NCBI GenBank assembly: GCA_017883235.1
Contig: JADGNY010000004.1
Coordinates: forward strand, 78,161-126,419
DNA: 48,259 nucleotides
Direction of reading: 5' to 3'
Source: Thermoanaerobaculia bacterium
GTDB lineage: Bacteria; Acidobacteriota; Thermoanaerobaculia; Gp7-AA8
Shown: positions 24,159 through 33,175 of the stretch, piece after piece
Numbering within the stretch: the first letter of the stretch is position 1
How the letters are laid out: every line of letters begins with the position of its first letter
Position numbers and translations under genes: made by a program
Notes under the pieces: generated by a model
What the model was told of the DNA's origin: nothing
The model's database searches: none
Seen by the model: only the letters and a program-made list of their open reading frames with translations

Positions 24159-26782
24159 TGAGCGACGACTTCGACTACACAACCCACAACGAGCAGCGAT
24201 TCCCCGTCAACATCGAAGACGAGATGCGCAAGTCGTATCTCGACTACGCGATGTCGGTCATCATCGGCCGCGCGTTGCCCGACGTCCGCGACGGTCTCAA
24301 GCCGGTGCATCGCCGCATCCTTTACGGCATGTACGAGCAGGGAAACACGGCCGGCAAGGCGTACAAGAAATCGGCTCGCATCGTGGGCGACGTGATGGGT
24401 AAGTATCACCCGCACGGCGACTCCGCGATCTATGACTCCGTCGTCCGCATGGCGCAGGACTTTTCGATGCGCTACCGGTTGGTCGATGGGCAGGGAAACT
24501 TCGGCTCCGTCGACGGCGACAATCCGGCGGCCATGCGTTACACCGAGGTCCGGCTCACGCGCCTCGCCGAAGAGCTCATGCGCGATGACATCGACAAGGA
24601 GACGGTTGATTTCATCCCGAACTACGACGGCACGGAGAGCGAGCCGTCGGTGTTGCCTGCCAAGTACCCGAACCTTCTTGTCAACGGCTCGTCGGGCATC
24701 GCTGTCGGCATGGCCACGAACATCCCGCCGCACAACCTCGGCGAGGTGATCGACGCCTGTCTCATGGTGATCGAGAACCCGCACGCGACCGTCAAAGAGC
24801 TGATGAGCGTGATGCCGGGGCCCGATTTTCCAACCGCCGGTTTCATCTTCGGCATCGAAGGGATCTACGAGGCGTACAACACCGGCCGCGGCATCATCCA
24901 GGTGCGCGCCCGCGCCGCCATCGAGGCCATGAAGAAAGGCGACCGCGAGCAGATCGTCGTGACGGAGATTCCGTACATGACGAACAAGAAGCGGCTGCTC
25001 GAAAAGATCGCCGAACTGGTTCACGACAAGAGGATCGAAGGCATCTCTGATCTGCGCGACGAATCCGATCGCGAGGGGATGCGCATCGTGATCGAGTTGA
25101 AGCGCGATGCCATCGCCGAGGTCGTGCTCAACAACCTCTATCGCAACACGCAGATGCAGACGACGTTCGGCATCATCTTCCTGGCCATCGTCAACAACCG
25201 GCCGGAGGTGATGGACCTCCCTACGCTGCTCCATCACTTCGTCGAGCACCGGAGAGAGATCGTCGTCCGCCGGACGCGCTTCGATCTACGCAAGGCCGAG
25301 GAGCGCGCCCATATCCTCGAAGGTCTCGTCAAAGCGCTCGACATCCTCGACGCCTTGATCGCGTTCATCCGCAGTAGCCGGACGCCGCCGGAGGCGAAGA
25401 GCGGCTTGATCGAGCGCTGGCAGTTCAGCGACGTGCAGGCACAGGCCATTCTCGATATGCGTTTGCAGCGCCTGACCGGCCTGGAGCGCGAGAAGATCAT
25501 CGCCGAGTACGAAGAGGTGCAGGCCACGATCCGCCGTCTACGCGAGATCCTGGGCTCCGAGACGCTGGTTCTCGGGATCATCAGCACTGAGCTGCGCGAG
25601 ATCAGGGAAGCCTACGGCGACGAGCGCCGCACGGAGATCGTCCCGCAGGCCAGCGACATCACTATCGAAGACATGATCGCCGACGAAGACATGGTCATCA
25701 CCGTGTCGCGCGGCGGTTACATCAAGCGTTCGCCGCTGTCGCTCTATCGTGCGCAGCGCCGCGGCGGCAAAGGCCGCATCGGCATGCAGACGAAGGAAGA
25801 GGACATCGTCGAGCATCTCTTCGTGGCCAGCGCACACTCGTATGTCCTGGTCTTCACCGATCGCGGACGGCTCTACTGGATCAAGGTGCATCAGATCCCC
25901 GAGGTTGCCTCCAACGCGCGCGGCAAGGCAATCGTGAACCTGTTGACCGTCGAACAGGGCGAGAGCGTGCGTGCCCTTCTGACCGTTCGCGACTTCAATG
26001 ACGCCAAGTACGTCGTCATGGTCACGCGCGCCGGCAAGATCAAGAAGACCGAGCTGACGGCGTTTTCGAACGTTCGCGCCAACGGCATCATCGCCATCGA
26101 CATCAACGAGGGCGATGACCTCTACGCCGTGCGCCTCTCCCAGGGCGACGACGAGATTTTCATCGGTACACATGACGGCATGGCCATTCGCTTCAACGAA
26201 AACGGCGTCCGTCCGATGGGCCGCGGCGCCGCCGGCGTGAAGGGGATCTCCCTCCGCGAAGGTGACTACGTAGTCGAGATGGACGTCCTCCCCGCTTCCG
26301 GCGAGGCTGCTCCCGAGCCGTTGGCCGAGGGCGAAGAGCCGGAGATCGTCGAGAGCGAGCCGGAAGGCGACGACGCCGAGATCATCGTTTCCGACGAGCG
26401 CGGCCAGGTGCTGACGATCACGGAAAAGGGCTTCGGCAAGCGCACTCCGGTCTCCGCCTATCGCCTGCAGTCGCGCGGCGGCATCGGTGTCACGAACATC
26501 AAGACCACCGATAAGAACGGCAAGGTGGCCGGCATTTCCTACGTCTTCGAGGACGATCAGGTGCTGTTGATCACCGAACAGGGGATGATCATCCGCACGA
26601 ACGTCGCCGACATCCGCTCGATCGGACGGAACACGCAGGGCGTTCGCGTCATCAATATCGACGAGAACGATCTCGTCGTCGCCGCCGTGAAGCTGGTCGA
26701 CAAAGACGAAGGGGATGAAGAAATCCCGGCCGGCGATTCGGACGTTGCCGGCGAATCTCCTGATGACGACACGATTCACTGA
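24158..26782 (+). CDS. gyrA: DNA gyrase subunit A
   Basis: An 874-residue GyrA. The breakage-reunion domain carries the catalytic Tyr128 in [18 protein letters not shown], and the quinolone-determining region reads [19 protein letters not shown], with Asp at the position (88) where Ser is typical of E. coli numbering 83 nearby. The C-terminal beta-pinwheel has the GyrA box QRRGGKG, which separates gyrase from topoisomerase IV, and repeated blades such as [14 protein letters not shown] and [13 protein letters not shown]. An acidic tail ([11 protein letters not shown]) closes it. It is translationally coupled to gyrB; the subunits form the A2B2 enzyme that adds negative supercoils. Confidence 0.97.
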
Positions 26783-26806
26783 GTCGATGGCGACGTACAA
26801 TCAGGC

Positions 26807-27091
26807 ATGCATAAAATCTCGCGCGAGCGCGTGACGCAGCTCGCGCGCGACCTTCTGGAAGCGATGACGCGCACGAAGGCGGTCGCGCTTCTGAAGGAAC
26901 GTGAAGTCGTCCGCCAGTCGATCGCCCACGCGCTGGCCGACGAGCTGAAGCGCGAGGAAGAGCGCGAAGAGAACGTCCGGCGACGCATCGCAACGATGAA
27001 AAAGCCGCCGGCCGCGCGCTCCCGTGAGTACGAGATGCTCTTCCACCAGTTGATGGAGGAGGAGTATCTCCGCGAGGGGCTCGATAACTGA
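26807..27091 (+). CDS. DUF507 family protein
   Basis: A 94-residue, highly charged, mostly helical protein matching DUF507: it starts MHKISRERVTQLARDLLEAM, has a middle run DELKREEEREENVRRRI and ends LFHQLMEEEYLREGLDN. The family is known from Acidobacteriota, Aquificota and delta-proteobacterial lineages; its function is not established. The gene is 24 bp after gyrA and may ride on the gyrBA transcript. It ends eight bases before the convergent yyaL-type gene. Confidence 0.82.
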   Translation: MHKISRERVTQLARDLLEAMTRTKAVALLKEREVVRQSIAHALADELKREEEREENVRRRIATMKKPPAARSREYEMLFHQLMEEEYLREGLDN

Positions 27092-27098
27092 TTCCGCG

Positions 27099-29102
27099 TT
27101 ACACCTGCAGCAACGCCCGCAATCGCTCCGGATCCGCTGTCGGTTCCACGCACATGTAAGCCTCGCAGACGTACGCGAGCACGCGGTCGGCAGGGCGGCT
27201 CTGCATCAGGGGCAGGTCGGCCGCGCCGTCTCCGGCGACGAGAACCCGATGCGGAAGATACTCTTCGCCTGCGATCCGGCGAAGTGCGCGGAATGCAGCA
27301 TCGTCGAGCGGACCCGTGATCGCGATCTCCTTCGGCTGTCCCGCGCGCCATTCGGCAACGCCGAGGAGAAGGCCGAAACCGGATGGATACCGCTCAGCCA
27401 GCGGCGCGATTGCTTCCAGTGTCTTCGTCGCCGCAACAACGTACCGTTCGTCTCCGAAGAGGAGAGCGAGCCGGAGAAGTACATCGGCGGCAACGGAGTT
27501 GCCTGAAGGCGTGGCGTTGTCGAAGAGGTCTTTCGGACGCGTGATCAGCGCTTCGTGATCGATCGGCGTGTCGAAGAATCCGCCGTTCTGCTCGTCCACA
27601 AACCGCTCGAGGATCTGATCAGCCAACTGGCGCGACGCATCGAGGTAGCGCCGCGCGTGCGTGGCCTCGTAGGCAAGCGCCAGTCCCCAGGCCACTCCGC
27701 TGTAGTCTTCGAGCAAACCGGGAATCTTCGGTGTACGCATCAAGCGTCCGTCGACGATGCGCGTCAGCAGAAAGTCGGCGTTGCGGCGGACGACGTCGCG
27801 ATAGCCATCGCGATCGAACGCGACCGCTGCTTCGGCGAATGCGGCCAGCATCCAGCCGTTCCATCCAGCCAGGACCTTTTCGTCGCGGGCCGGCCAGACG
27901 CGCTGCGCGCGGACGCCATACAGCTTGCACTTGCCACGCGACGAAATTTCGCCGAGCCGATCGAGGGACACGCCGAGATCGGCTGCCACCGCCGTGGGAT
28001 CGCGCGGCACGTTGAGGATGTTCTGTTCCTCCCAATTGCCCCGGTCGGTGATGTCGTAGAGCGCACAGAAGATCCGGCCTTCCTCCTCGCCGAGAATCGA
28101 CATCACCTCGGCGCGCGACCAGACGTAGAACTTCCCCTCTTCCCCCTCGCTATCGGCGTCCTGCGTCGCATAGAAGCCGCCCTCGGGCGAGGTCATCTCG
28201 CGCTCGACGTATCCGAGGATCTCGCTCACCACCCGCGCAAAGAACGGGTCCTTTTTCCACTGCCAGGCGCGCGTGTAGAGGCGCGCCAGGAGGGCGTTGT
28301 CGTACAACATCTTCTCGAAGTGCGGGACGAGCCAGCGGGCGTCGACGGAATATCGATGGAAGCCGCCGCCGATCTGGTCGTACATCCCGCCGTGCGCCAT
28401 CTTCGTCAGGGTGTTGGTGATGATGCCGTCGAGCTCCCGGTCGTTTTTTCTCCACGCCACCTGCATGAGGAAGTCGAGCGACATCGACGGCGGAAACTTC
28501 GGCGCGCCGCCGAAACCACCATTGACCGCGTCGTAACTCTGCGCGATGCGGGCAGCCGCCCGATCGAGCGCATCGCGTTCGAGTGCGCCACCCCCCTGGA
28601 ACTTGACCGTGCTCAGGCTTCGAATCACCTCGGCCGACGCCGCTTCGACGTCCGTCCGCCGCTCATGGTAGGTATGCGCCACGTGCTCGAGCACGCGCCG
28701 GAAGCCCGGCATGCCGTGCCGGTCGTCGGGCGGAAAGTAGGTCCCGGCGTAGAACGGGGCGCCGGCCGGCGTCAGGAACATTGACATCGGCCAGCCGCCA
28801 TGTCCGGTCATCATCTGCACCGCTTCCATGTAAATCGAGTCGACGTCCGGCCTCTCCTCGCGATCGACCTTGATCGACACAAAGTTTTCGTTCAGCACGG
28901 CGGCGATGTCGTCGTTCTCGAATGACTCCCGCTCCATGACGTGGCACCAGTGGCACGCCGAGTAGCCGATCGAGAGAAACACCGGCCTGTCCTCGGCACG
29001 CGCCCTGGCGAAGGCCTCGCCGCCCCAGGGATACCAGTCGACGGGGTTGTGAGCGTGCTGGAGGAGGTATGGGGAGGTTTCGTTCGCGAGGCGGTTGGTC
29101 AT
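27099..29102 (-). CDS. Thioredoxin-domain (DUF255/YyaL-type) protein
   Basis: A 667-residue YyaL/spermatogenesis-associated protein 20-like enzyme. The N-terminal DUF255 thioredoxin fold begins [20 protein letters not shown] with VDWYPW and the CxxC in [18 protein letters not shown] (Cys50, Cys53). The rest is an (alpha/alpha)6 barrel like that of N-acylglucosamine 2-epimerases (for example NPVDWYPW, then [20 protein letters not shown]). Substrates are not known. Length is typical. It is the last gene of a minus-strand run that begins with the graspetide precursor, but whether it shares a transcript is unclear. Confidence 0.88.
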   Translation of the reverse strand: MTNRLANETSPYLLQHAHNPVDWYPWGGEAFARARAEDRPVFLSIGYSACHWCHVMERESFENDDIAAVLNENFVSIKVDREERPDVDSIYMEAVQMMTGHGGWPMSMFLTPAGAPFYAGTYFPPDDRHGMPGFRRVLEHVAHTYHERRTDVEAASAEVIRSLSTVKFQGGGALERDALDRAAARIAQSYDAVNGGFGGAPKFPPSMSLDFLMQVAWRKNDRELDGIITNTLTKMAHGGMYDQIGGGFHRYSVDARWLVPHFEKMLYDNALLARLYTRAWQWKKDPFFARVVSEILGYVEREMTSPEGGFYATQDADSEGEEGKFYVWSRAEVMSILGEEEGRIFCALYDITDRGNWEEQNILNVPRDPTAVAADLGVSLDRLGEISSRGKCKLYGVRAQRVWPARDEKVLAGWNGWMLAAFAEAAVAFDRDGYRDVVRRNADFLLTRIVDGRLMRTPKIPGLLEDYSGVAWGLALAYEATHARRYLDASRQLADQILERFVDEQNGGFFDTPIDHEALITRPKDLFDNATPSGNSVAADVLLRLALLFGDERYVVAATKTLEAIAPLAERYPSGFGLLLGVAEWRAGQPKEIAITGPLDDAAFRALRRIAGEEYLPHRVLVAGDGAADLPLMQSRPADRVLAYVCEAYMCVEPTADPERLRALLQV

Positions 29103-29131
29103 GCTTTCAGAGTCTATGCCGACACAGGCCG

Positions 29132-30034
29132 CTACGCCTTCGGATGCGCCTTCCTGTAAACGGCGATCAACTGGAAGTCGTTGAGGTGCGTGTACTTCTG
29201 GGTCGTCGATAGCGAGACATGGCCGAGCAACTCCTGGATCCCGCGAAGGTCGGCGCCGGCGTTGAGCAGGTGTGTGGCGAAGGAGTGACGCATCGTGTGT
29301 GGTGAGATGCCGGCGCGCAATGAGGCCTTGCGCACGTAGCGGTCGAAGAGGCGCCGGACGCTGCGCGTCGTGATTCGCTCGCCTCGATAGTTCACGAACA
29401 GCGCCGGCTCCTCGATGTTCGACACAAGATCGCCGCGAGAGGCGAGCCAGGCTCGGATCGACTCTTCCGCTTTTGAACCGAACGGCACGATGCGCTGCTT
29501 TGAGCCCTTGCCCCGTACCTTCACCAGCCGCGCGCGCAGCTCGACATCCTCAATGTCGATGCCCACGAGCTCGCTGATGCGAAGCCCCGAGGCGTACATG
29601 ACCTCCAGAAAGGCGCGATCGCGGATGCCGAGCGTGGTCGAAGTGTCGGCCTGTTCGAGAAGCAACACCACGTCGGACGGCTGCATCACGGACGGAAGAT
29701 GCTTCTCCCGCTTCGGTGTGGCAACGCTGCGGGCTGGATTCATTTCGACCGCCTCTTCGCGCATCAGATACTTGAAAAACGACCGCAACGCCGAGAGTTG
29801 CCGTGCCGCCGACGACCGCGCCAGCTTGCGGTGCGCCAGGAACGCAAGGTAGGAACGGACGGTAAGGTGATCGACCTTCTTCAGGTCAAGCAGATCGCGG
29901 CCGAGCGTGAAGTAGTCGTTGCAGAGGAACGTGATGAACTGCTCGAGGTCCATCCGGTAGGCGGAGATGGTGTTGGGCGAGGCGTTCTTCTCGTAGGTGA
30001 GATAGTCGAGAAAGTCTCCGATTTCGTTCTGCAC
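29132..30034 (-). CDS. Tyrosine recombinase of the XerC/XerD type
   Basis: A 300-residue site-specific recombinase. N-terminal SAM-like core-binding domain ([20 protein letters not shown]), then the catalytic domain with all active residues: Arg in [12 protein letters not shown], Lys in [12 protein letters not shown], His-x-x-Arg in [14 protein letters not shown], His in [11 protein letters not shown] and Tyr in KYTHL. The chosen start is GTG 30034, seven bases after GGGAGG; the frame is open to 30103, overlapping the ATP-grasp gene. Chromosomal XerC/D resolve dimers at dif. The gene could instead be an element integrase, but no other mobile genes are near. Confidence 0.88.
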   Translation of the reverse strand: MQNEIGDFLDYLTYEKNASPNTISAYRMDLEQFITFLCNDYFTLGRDLLDLKKVDHLTVRSYLAFLAHRKLARSSAARQLSALRSFFKYLMREEAVEMNPARSVATPKREKHLPSVMQPSDVVLLLEQADTSTTLGIRDRAFLEVMYASGLRISELVGIDIEDVELRARLVKVRGKGSKQRIVPFGSKAEESIRAWLASRGDLVSNIEEPALFVNYRGERITTRSVRRLFDRYVRKASLRAGISPHTMRHSFATHLLNAGADLRGIQELLGHVSLSTTQKYTHLNDFQLIAVYRKAHPKA

Positions 30035-30065
30035 GCCCACCCTCCCGGAACCATGATATGCCCTC

Positions 30066-30932
30066 TCAGCGTAGCGCGCGAACGAGCGCGCGTGACACGG
30101 CACGGTCCGACGCGGCGTCGAAGGCCGCGAACATCGGGCCGGAGTTCACTTCGAGAAAGAGCATCCGCTTCGTCTTCGGGCATTGCTTGAAATCGGCGGC
30201 GGCGAACTCGAGGAAGAGTGTGTCGGTGAGTTTGCGCAGGCCGGCGACGAGATGGCGATCATTCTTCACGGGCTCGACGCGCGCCCTGCTGTCGGTGCGG
30301 TAGTCGAGCGTGCTGGCGACGACGTGGAACGAGACGAAGCGATCACCGGCGCGGTAGATCCGCAGCTCGGGTGGGACGAGCGTCTCCTGCACGATCGCTG
30401 GTGACGCGAGCGCGTTGTTACGACGGGGCGCCCCGGCGAGTGCAGTGTCCAGCGGCTGTGTGTATTCGCCGCCGGCAACCGGCTTCACGACGCGATCCCG
30501 CATCGCTTCGAGCGCGCTTGCGTCGTTCGAGATCACGGTCGCTGGGATGTCCAGTCCGGATTGACGTGCGAGGAGGAGCTGCTGGGGCTTGAGCAGGTGC
30601 GCCGCGTGATGGCGATTGAGCAGACGCACGTCACGATGCGCCATGGCCCACGACAGCACGGTCGTGTACCACGCATACGCACGCGCGGCCGAGGGAGTGC
30701 TGAAGACGTCGTGGCGGAGAAACACGGCGCGTGGCGCGACGATCTCGCCGTCGATCGTCAGGACGTCGTCGGCGAGATCCCAGGTCAGCACGGGATGCGT
30801 TTCGCTGCCTGCGAGGAGGCGCACGTGCGGCGTGCGCTGATGCTCGAGCTCCTGCAGCAGCGAGTGAATGTTCAAATCGGCGTCGCCGCCGGCGACGAGA
30901 ATCGGCTTAGAACGAGCCGAAAGGATTTCCAC
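30066..30932 (-). CDS. Graspetide-type ATP-grasp ligase (MvdC/MvdD/PsnB-like)
   Basis: A 288-residue ATP-grasp enzyme. The N-terminal pre-ATP-grasp part is followed by NRHHAAHLLKPQQLLLARQS and GLDIPATVISND, the layout of graspetide ligases. Nucleotide-binding Lys150 lies in RVVKPVAGG, the hinge is VQETLVPPELR with the family's P-x-x-E-x-R motif (187-191), and the metal-binding Glu261 and Asn263 are in FLEVNSGPMFAAFD. These enzymes activate Glu/Asp side chains with ATP and join them to Thr/Ser or Lys, making macrolactones or macrolactams. Its start (GTG 30932) lies inside the 3' end of the precursor gene, so the two are coupled. RimK-like roles are less likely given the partner. Confidence 0.85.
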   Translation of the reverse strand: MEILSARSKPILVAGGDADLNIHSLLQELEHQRTPHVRLLAGSETHPVLTWDLADDVLTIDGEIVAPRAVFLRHDVFSTPSAARAYAWYTTVLSWAMAHRDVRLLNRHHAAHLLKPQQLLLARQSGLDIPATVISNDASALEAMRDRVVKPVAGGEYTQPLDTALAGAPRRNNALASPAIVQETLVPPELRIYRAGDRFVSFHVVASTLDYRTDSRARVEPVKNDRHLVAGLRKLTDTLFLEFAAADFKQCPKTKRMLFLEVNSGPMFAAFDAASDRAVSRALVRALR

Positions 30933-31437
30933 CTCCGCTTTCGCCGCCGCGCCCTTCCTCTTCGCCGACGACGAGCGTGGTCAGCGTCTCATTCGGCTTC
31001 TTCTTCTTCGCGCCCGCTCGCGCGGCGGCGGTGCTGAGCGTCTGCAGCTTGTCCTCTTCGCCGATGGCCAGCGTGGTGATCGGCGGATGTTCGCCGCGCT
31101 TCGGAGTCGGATCCTCTTCGCCGATCGCCTCGGTGGTCGGACCTTCTTCGCCCACACGCATCGTGGTCGGGCCGCCCTCTTCGCCGAGGCGCTTGGTGGT
31201 CGGATCCTCCTCGCCGAGGCGCTTCGTCGTGCCGGGACTCTCCTCGCCGAGACGGAGTGTGGTGAAGATCGTGCCGCCGTTCTCCTCGCCTTCGATGAGC
31301 GTCGTGACCGGCACCTCCTCGCCAACGGCCAAGGTCGTGAGAATCGTTTCTTCGCCGATCACCATGGTGGTGATGCGATTGTTGCCGGCTGCCGCTGCTC
31401 GGGGGGACGCTTTCTTGCTCGCTTTCTTTGTCGCCAT
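30907..31437 (-). CDS. Graspetide precursor with ten TTxxxGEE core repeats
   Basis: A 176-residue peptide from ATG 31437, with AAGGAG eight bases upstream. A short Lys/Ala-rich leader (MATKKASKKASPRAAAAGNN) precedes repeats of TTxxxGEE at residues 23-30, 34-41, 45-52, 59-66, 70-77, 80-87, 91-98, 101-108, 121-128 and 153-160. A degenerate unit (TPKRGEH, 111-117) and a Lys-rich spacer interrupt the last ones. TTxxxxEE is the core of plesiocin, a group 2 graspetide in which Thr side chains are esterified to Glu. The ATP-grasp partner overlaps the 3' end. No cleavage protease or transporter gene is adjacent. Confidence 0.85.
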   Translation of the reverse strand: MATKKASKKASPRAAAAGNNRITTMVIGEETILTTLAVGEEVPVTTLIEGEENGGTIFTTLRLGEESPGTTKRLGEEDPTTKRLGEEGGPTTMRVGEEGPTTEAIGEEDPTPKRGEHPPITTLAIGEEDKLQTLSTAAARAGAKKKKPNETLTTLVVGEEEGRGGESGGGNPFGSF

Positions 31438-31497
31438 TTGGGACTCCTTACTGACGGAGTGTTGCATACGTGCCAGTTCCCTACCCGGAATGTGGCG

Positions 31498-31526
31498 TTG
31501 CGCTGCGGCACACCGCGTGCTAGGTT
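31498..31526 (+). promoter_or_regulatory. Candidate gcvT promoter
   Basis: TTGCGC (31498-31503), a 17-base spacer and TAGGTT (31521-31526), about 20 bp before the gcvT ATG. Both hexamers are imperfect. The 110-bp gap is shared with the graspetide precursor, which is transcribed the other way. Confidence 0.3.
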
Positions 31527-31547
31527 CCCACCCCCCGGAGGCTGTCC

Positions 31548-32645
31548 ATGTCAGACGAGGCTGCAACTCTCAAGAAGACCCCCCTCAACGCCGTCGAGCA
31601 CGAGCTCGGCGGGAAGATGGTTGATTTCGGGGGGTGGGAGCTGCCGGTGCACTTCAGCGGCATCATCGAGGAGCATGCGGCGGTCCGCGAGCATGTCGGG
31701 CTGTTCGATGTCTCGCACATGGGCGAGCTGACGGTCAAAGGGCCGGAGGCGTTGGCGCTTCTGCAGCGGGCCACGTGCAACGACGTCTCGAAGCTCGAGA
31801 ACGGCCGCGCGCAATACAACGGGCTGCTGTATCCGACGGCTGGATTCGTCGACGACATCGTCATCTACCAGAACGCGCCCGACGATTTCTTCATCGTCGT
31901 CAATGCATCGAACAGCGACAAGGACTACGAGTGGATCGCCGACGCGGCGAAAGGGATGGACGTCGACGTCCGCAACGTCAGCGCCGACTACGCCCAGCTC
32001 GCGCTGCAGGGTCCCGAGGCGGAGCGGCTCCTGCAGCCGATGACCGGCGTCGACCTCGCTTCGATGAAGTATTACCACTTCAGCACCGGGACCGTCGATG
32101 GCGTGCCGGCGATCGTTTCGCGAACCGGCTACACTGGCGAAGACGGGTTCGAGATCTATGTCGCGCCGTCCGAGGGGCCGCGCATCATGCGCAAGCTGAT
32201 CGGCGCCGGCGCGAAGCCGTGCGGCCTCGGCGCTCGCGACACGCTCCGGCTCGAAGCGAAGATGGCCCTCTATGGCAACGACATCGACGAGACCACCACG
32301 CCGCTCGAAGCCGGCCTCGGATGGATCGTCAAGGTCGAGAAGGGCGATTTTTTTGGCCGCGATGTGCTGCAGCGCGAGAAGGCTGAGGGACCGCGGCGGA
32401 GGCTGGTCGGATTCGAGATGGTCGACCGCGGAATCGCCCGCCATGGCTATCCGATCGTCGATGGCAGCGAGGAGATCGGTGTCGTCACCAGCGGTACGCA
32501 CTCGCCGACATTGAAAAAAGCGATCGGACTCGCATATCTTCCGCTCGACAAATCTGTGCCCGGCGCGGAATTCATGGTTCTCATCCGTGGAAAAGAGACG
32601 CGGGCCCGGGTCGTTCCCACGCCGTTCTATAAGCGCGCGAAGTGA
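31548..32645 (+). CDS. gcvT: Aminomethyltransferase (glycine cleavage T protein)
   Basis: A 365-residue GcvT. It accepts the aminomethyl group from lipoyl-H protein and passes the one-carbon unit to tetrahydrofolate, releasing ammonia. Family marks: HELGGKMVDFGGWELPVHFS-like N-terminus (here EHELGGKMVDFGGWELPV), DVSHMGELTVKG, GLLYPTAGFVDDIVIYQ, SRTGYTGEDGFEIYV and GLGARDTLRLEAKMALYGND, with the folate-contacting Asp and Arg in the last. The C-terminal domain ends SGTHSPTLKKAIGLAYL. GGAG stands eight bases before the ATG. It is the first gene of the gcvT-H-PA-PB operon. Confidence 0.96.
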   Translation: MSDEAATLKKTPLNAVEHELGGKMVDFGGWELPVHFSGIIEEHAAVREHVGLFDVSHMGELTVKGPEALALLQRATCNDVSKLENGRAQYNGLLYPTAGFVDDIVIYQNAPDDFFIVVNASNSDKDYEWIADAAKGMDVDVRNVSADYAQLALQGPEAERLLQPMTGVDLASMKYYHFSTGTVDGVPAIVSRTGYTGEDGFEIYVAPSEGPRIMRKLIGAGAKPCGLGARDTLRLEAKMALYGNDIDETTTPLEAGLGWIVKVEKGDFFGRDVLQREKAEGPRRRLVGFEMVDRGIARHGYPIVDGSEEIGVVTSGTHSPTLKKAIGLAYLPLDKSVPGAEFMVLIRGKETRARVVPTPFYKRAK

Positions 32646-32659
32646 CGAAGGAGCCAGCC

Positions 32660-33052
32660 ATGACACCCGAAGACAGCAGGTACGCCAAGAGCCACGAGTA
32701 CGTTCATCCCGAGGCGGGCGACACGGTCGTCATCGGTATCACCGACTACGCGCAGAAGGAGCTCGGCGATGTCGTCTTCGTCGAATTGCCGGCGGTCGGG
32801 ACGGAACTGGAGCTCGGCGACGAGTTCGGGAGCATCGAATCGGTCAAGGCCGTGTCCGAGCTTTTCTCGCCGGTCACGGGCGAGGTCATCGAGATCAACG
32901 AAGCGCTCACCGACAAGCCGGAGCTCGTCAACACCGACCCCTACGGCGACGGATGGATGATGAAGATGCGGCTGAGCGTCCCCGAGGAGGTCGACGAGAT
33001 GATGACCGCCGAGGAGTACGAGGAGTACGTCGAGAAGGAGTCGGGGCACTGA
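32660..33052 (+). CDS. gcvH: Glycine cleavage system H protein
   Basis: A 130-residue lipoyl carrier. The lipoylated lysine sits in GSIESVKAVSELFSPVTGEV; the N-terminus reads SRYAKSHEYVHPEAGDTVVI. AAGGAG places the start at ATG 32660; an upstream in-frame start at 32642 (MTKEP) is less likely. It shuttles the aminomethyl group between P, T and L proteins. It is 14 bp after gcvT. No lipoate ligase or L protein gene is in the window. Confidence 0.96.
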   Translation: MTPEDSRYAKSHEYVHPEAGDTVVIGITDYAQKELGDVVFVELPAVGTELELGDEFGSIESVKAVSELFSPVTGEVIEINEALTDKPELVNTDPYGDGWMMKMRLSVPEEVDEMMTAEEYEEYVEKESGH

Positions 33053-33066
33053 ACGGCTGAAAATCT

Positions 33067-33166
33067 GAATGTTCAATGTCGAATGTTCGATGTTGAATGT
33101 TCGGTATCGCACCACTCCGCTTTTCCATTCAACATTCAACACTGAACATTCAACATTGGACATTTC
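33067..33166. repeat. Inverted repeat of GAATGTTCAATGT units within the gcv operon
   Basis: Left arm 33067-33103 holds repeated GAATGTTC / GATGTTGAATGTTC words; right arm 33126-33166 holds the complements (CATTCAACATTCAACACTGA and so on). The arms pair over about 35 bases around a loop that includes ACCACTCCGC. It fills the gap between gcvH and gcvPA. Confidence 0.82.
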
Positions 33167-33175
33167 GCCTTTCCG

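Noticed and set aside
31438-31547. Possible glycine riboswitch before gcvT
   Set aside because: The gap is short and lacks the conserved glycine riboswitch core segments; also too short for one or two aptamers plus the divergent promoter.
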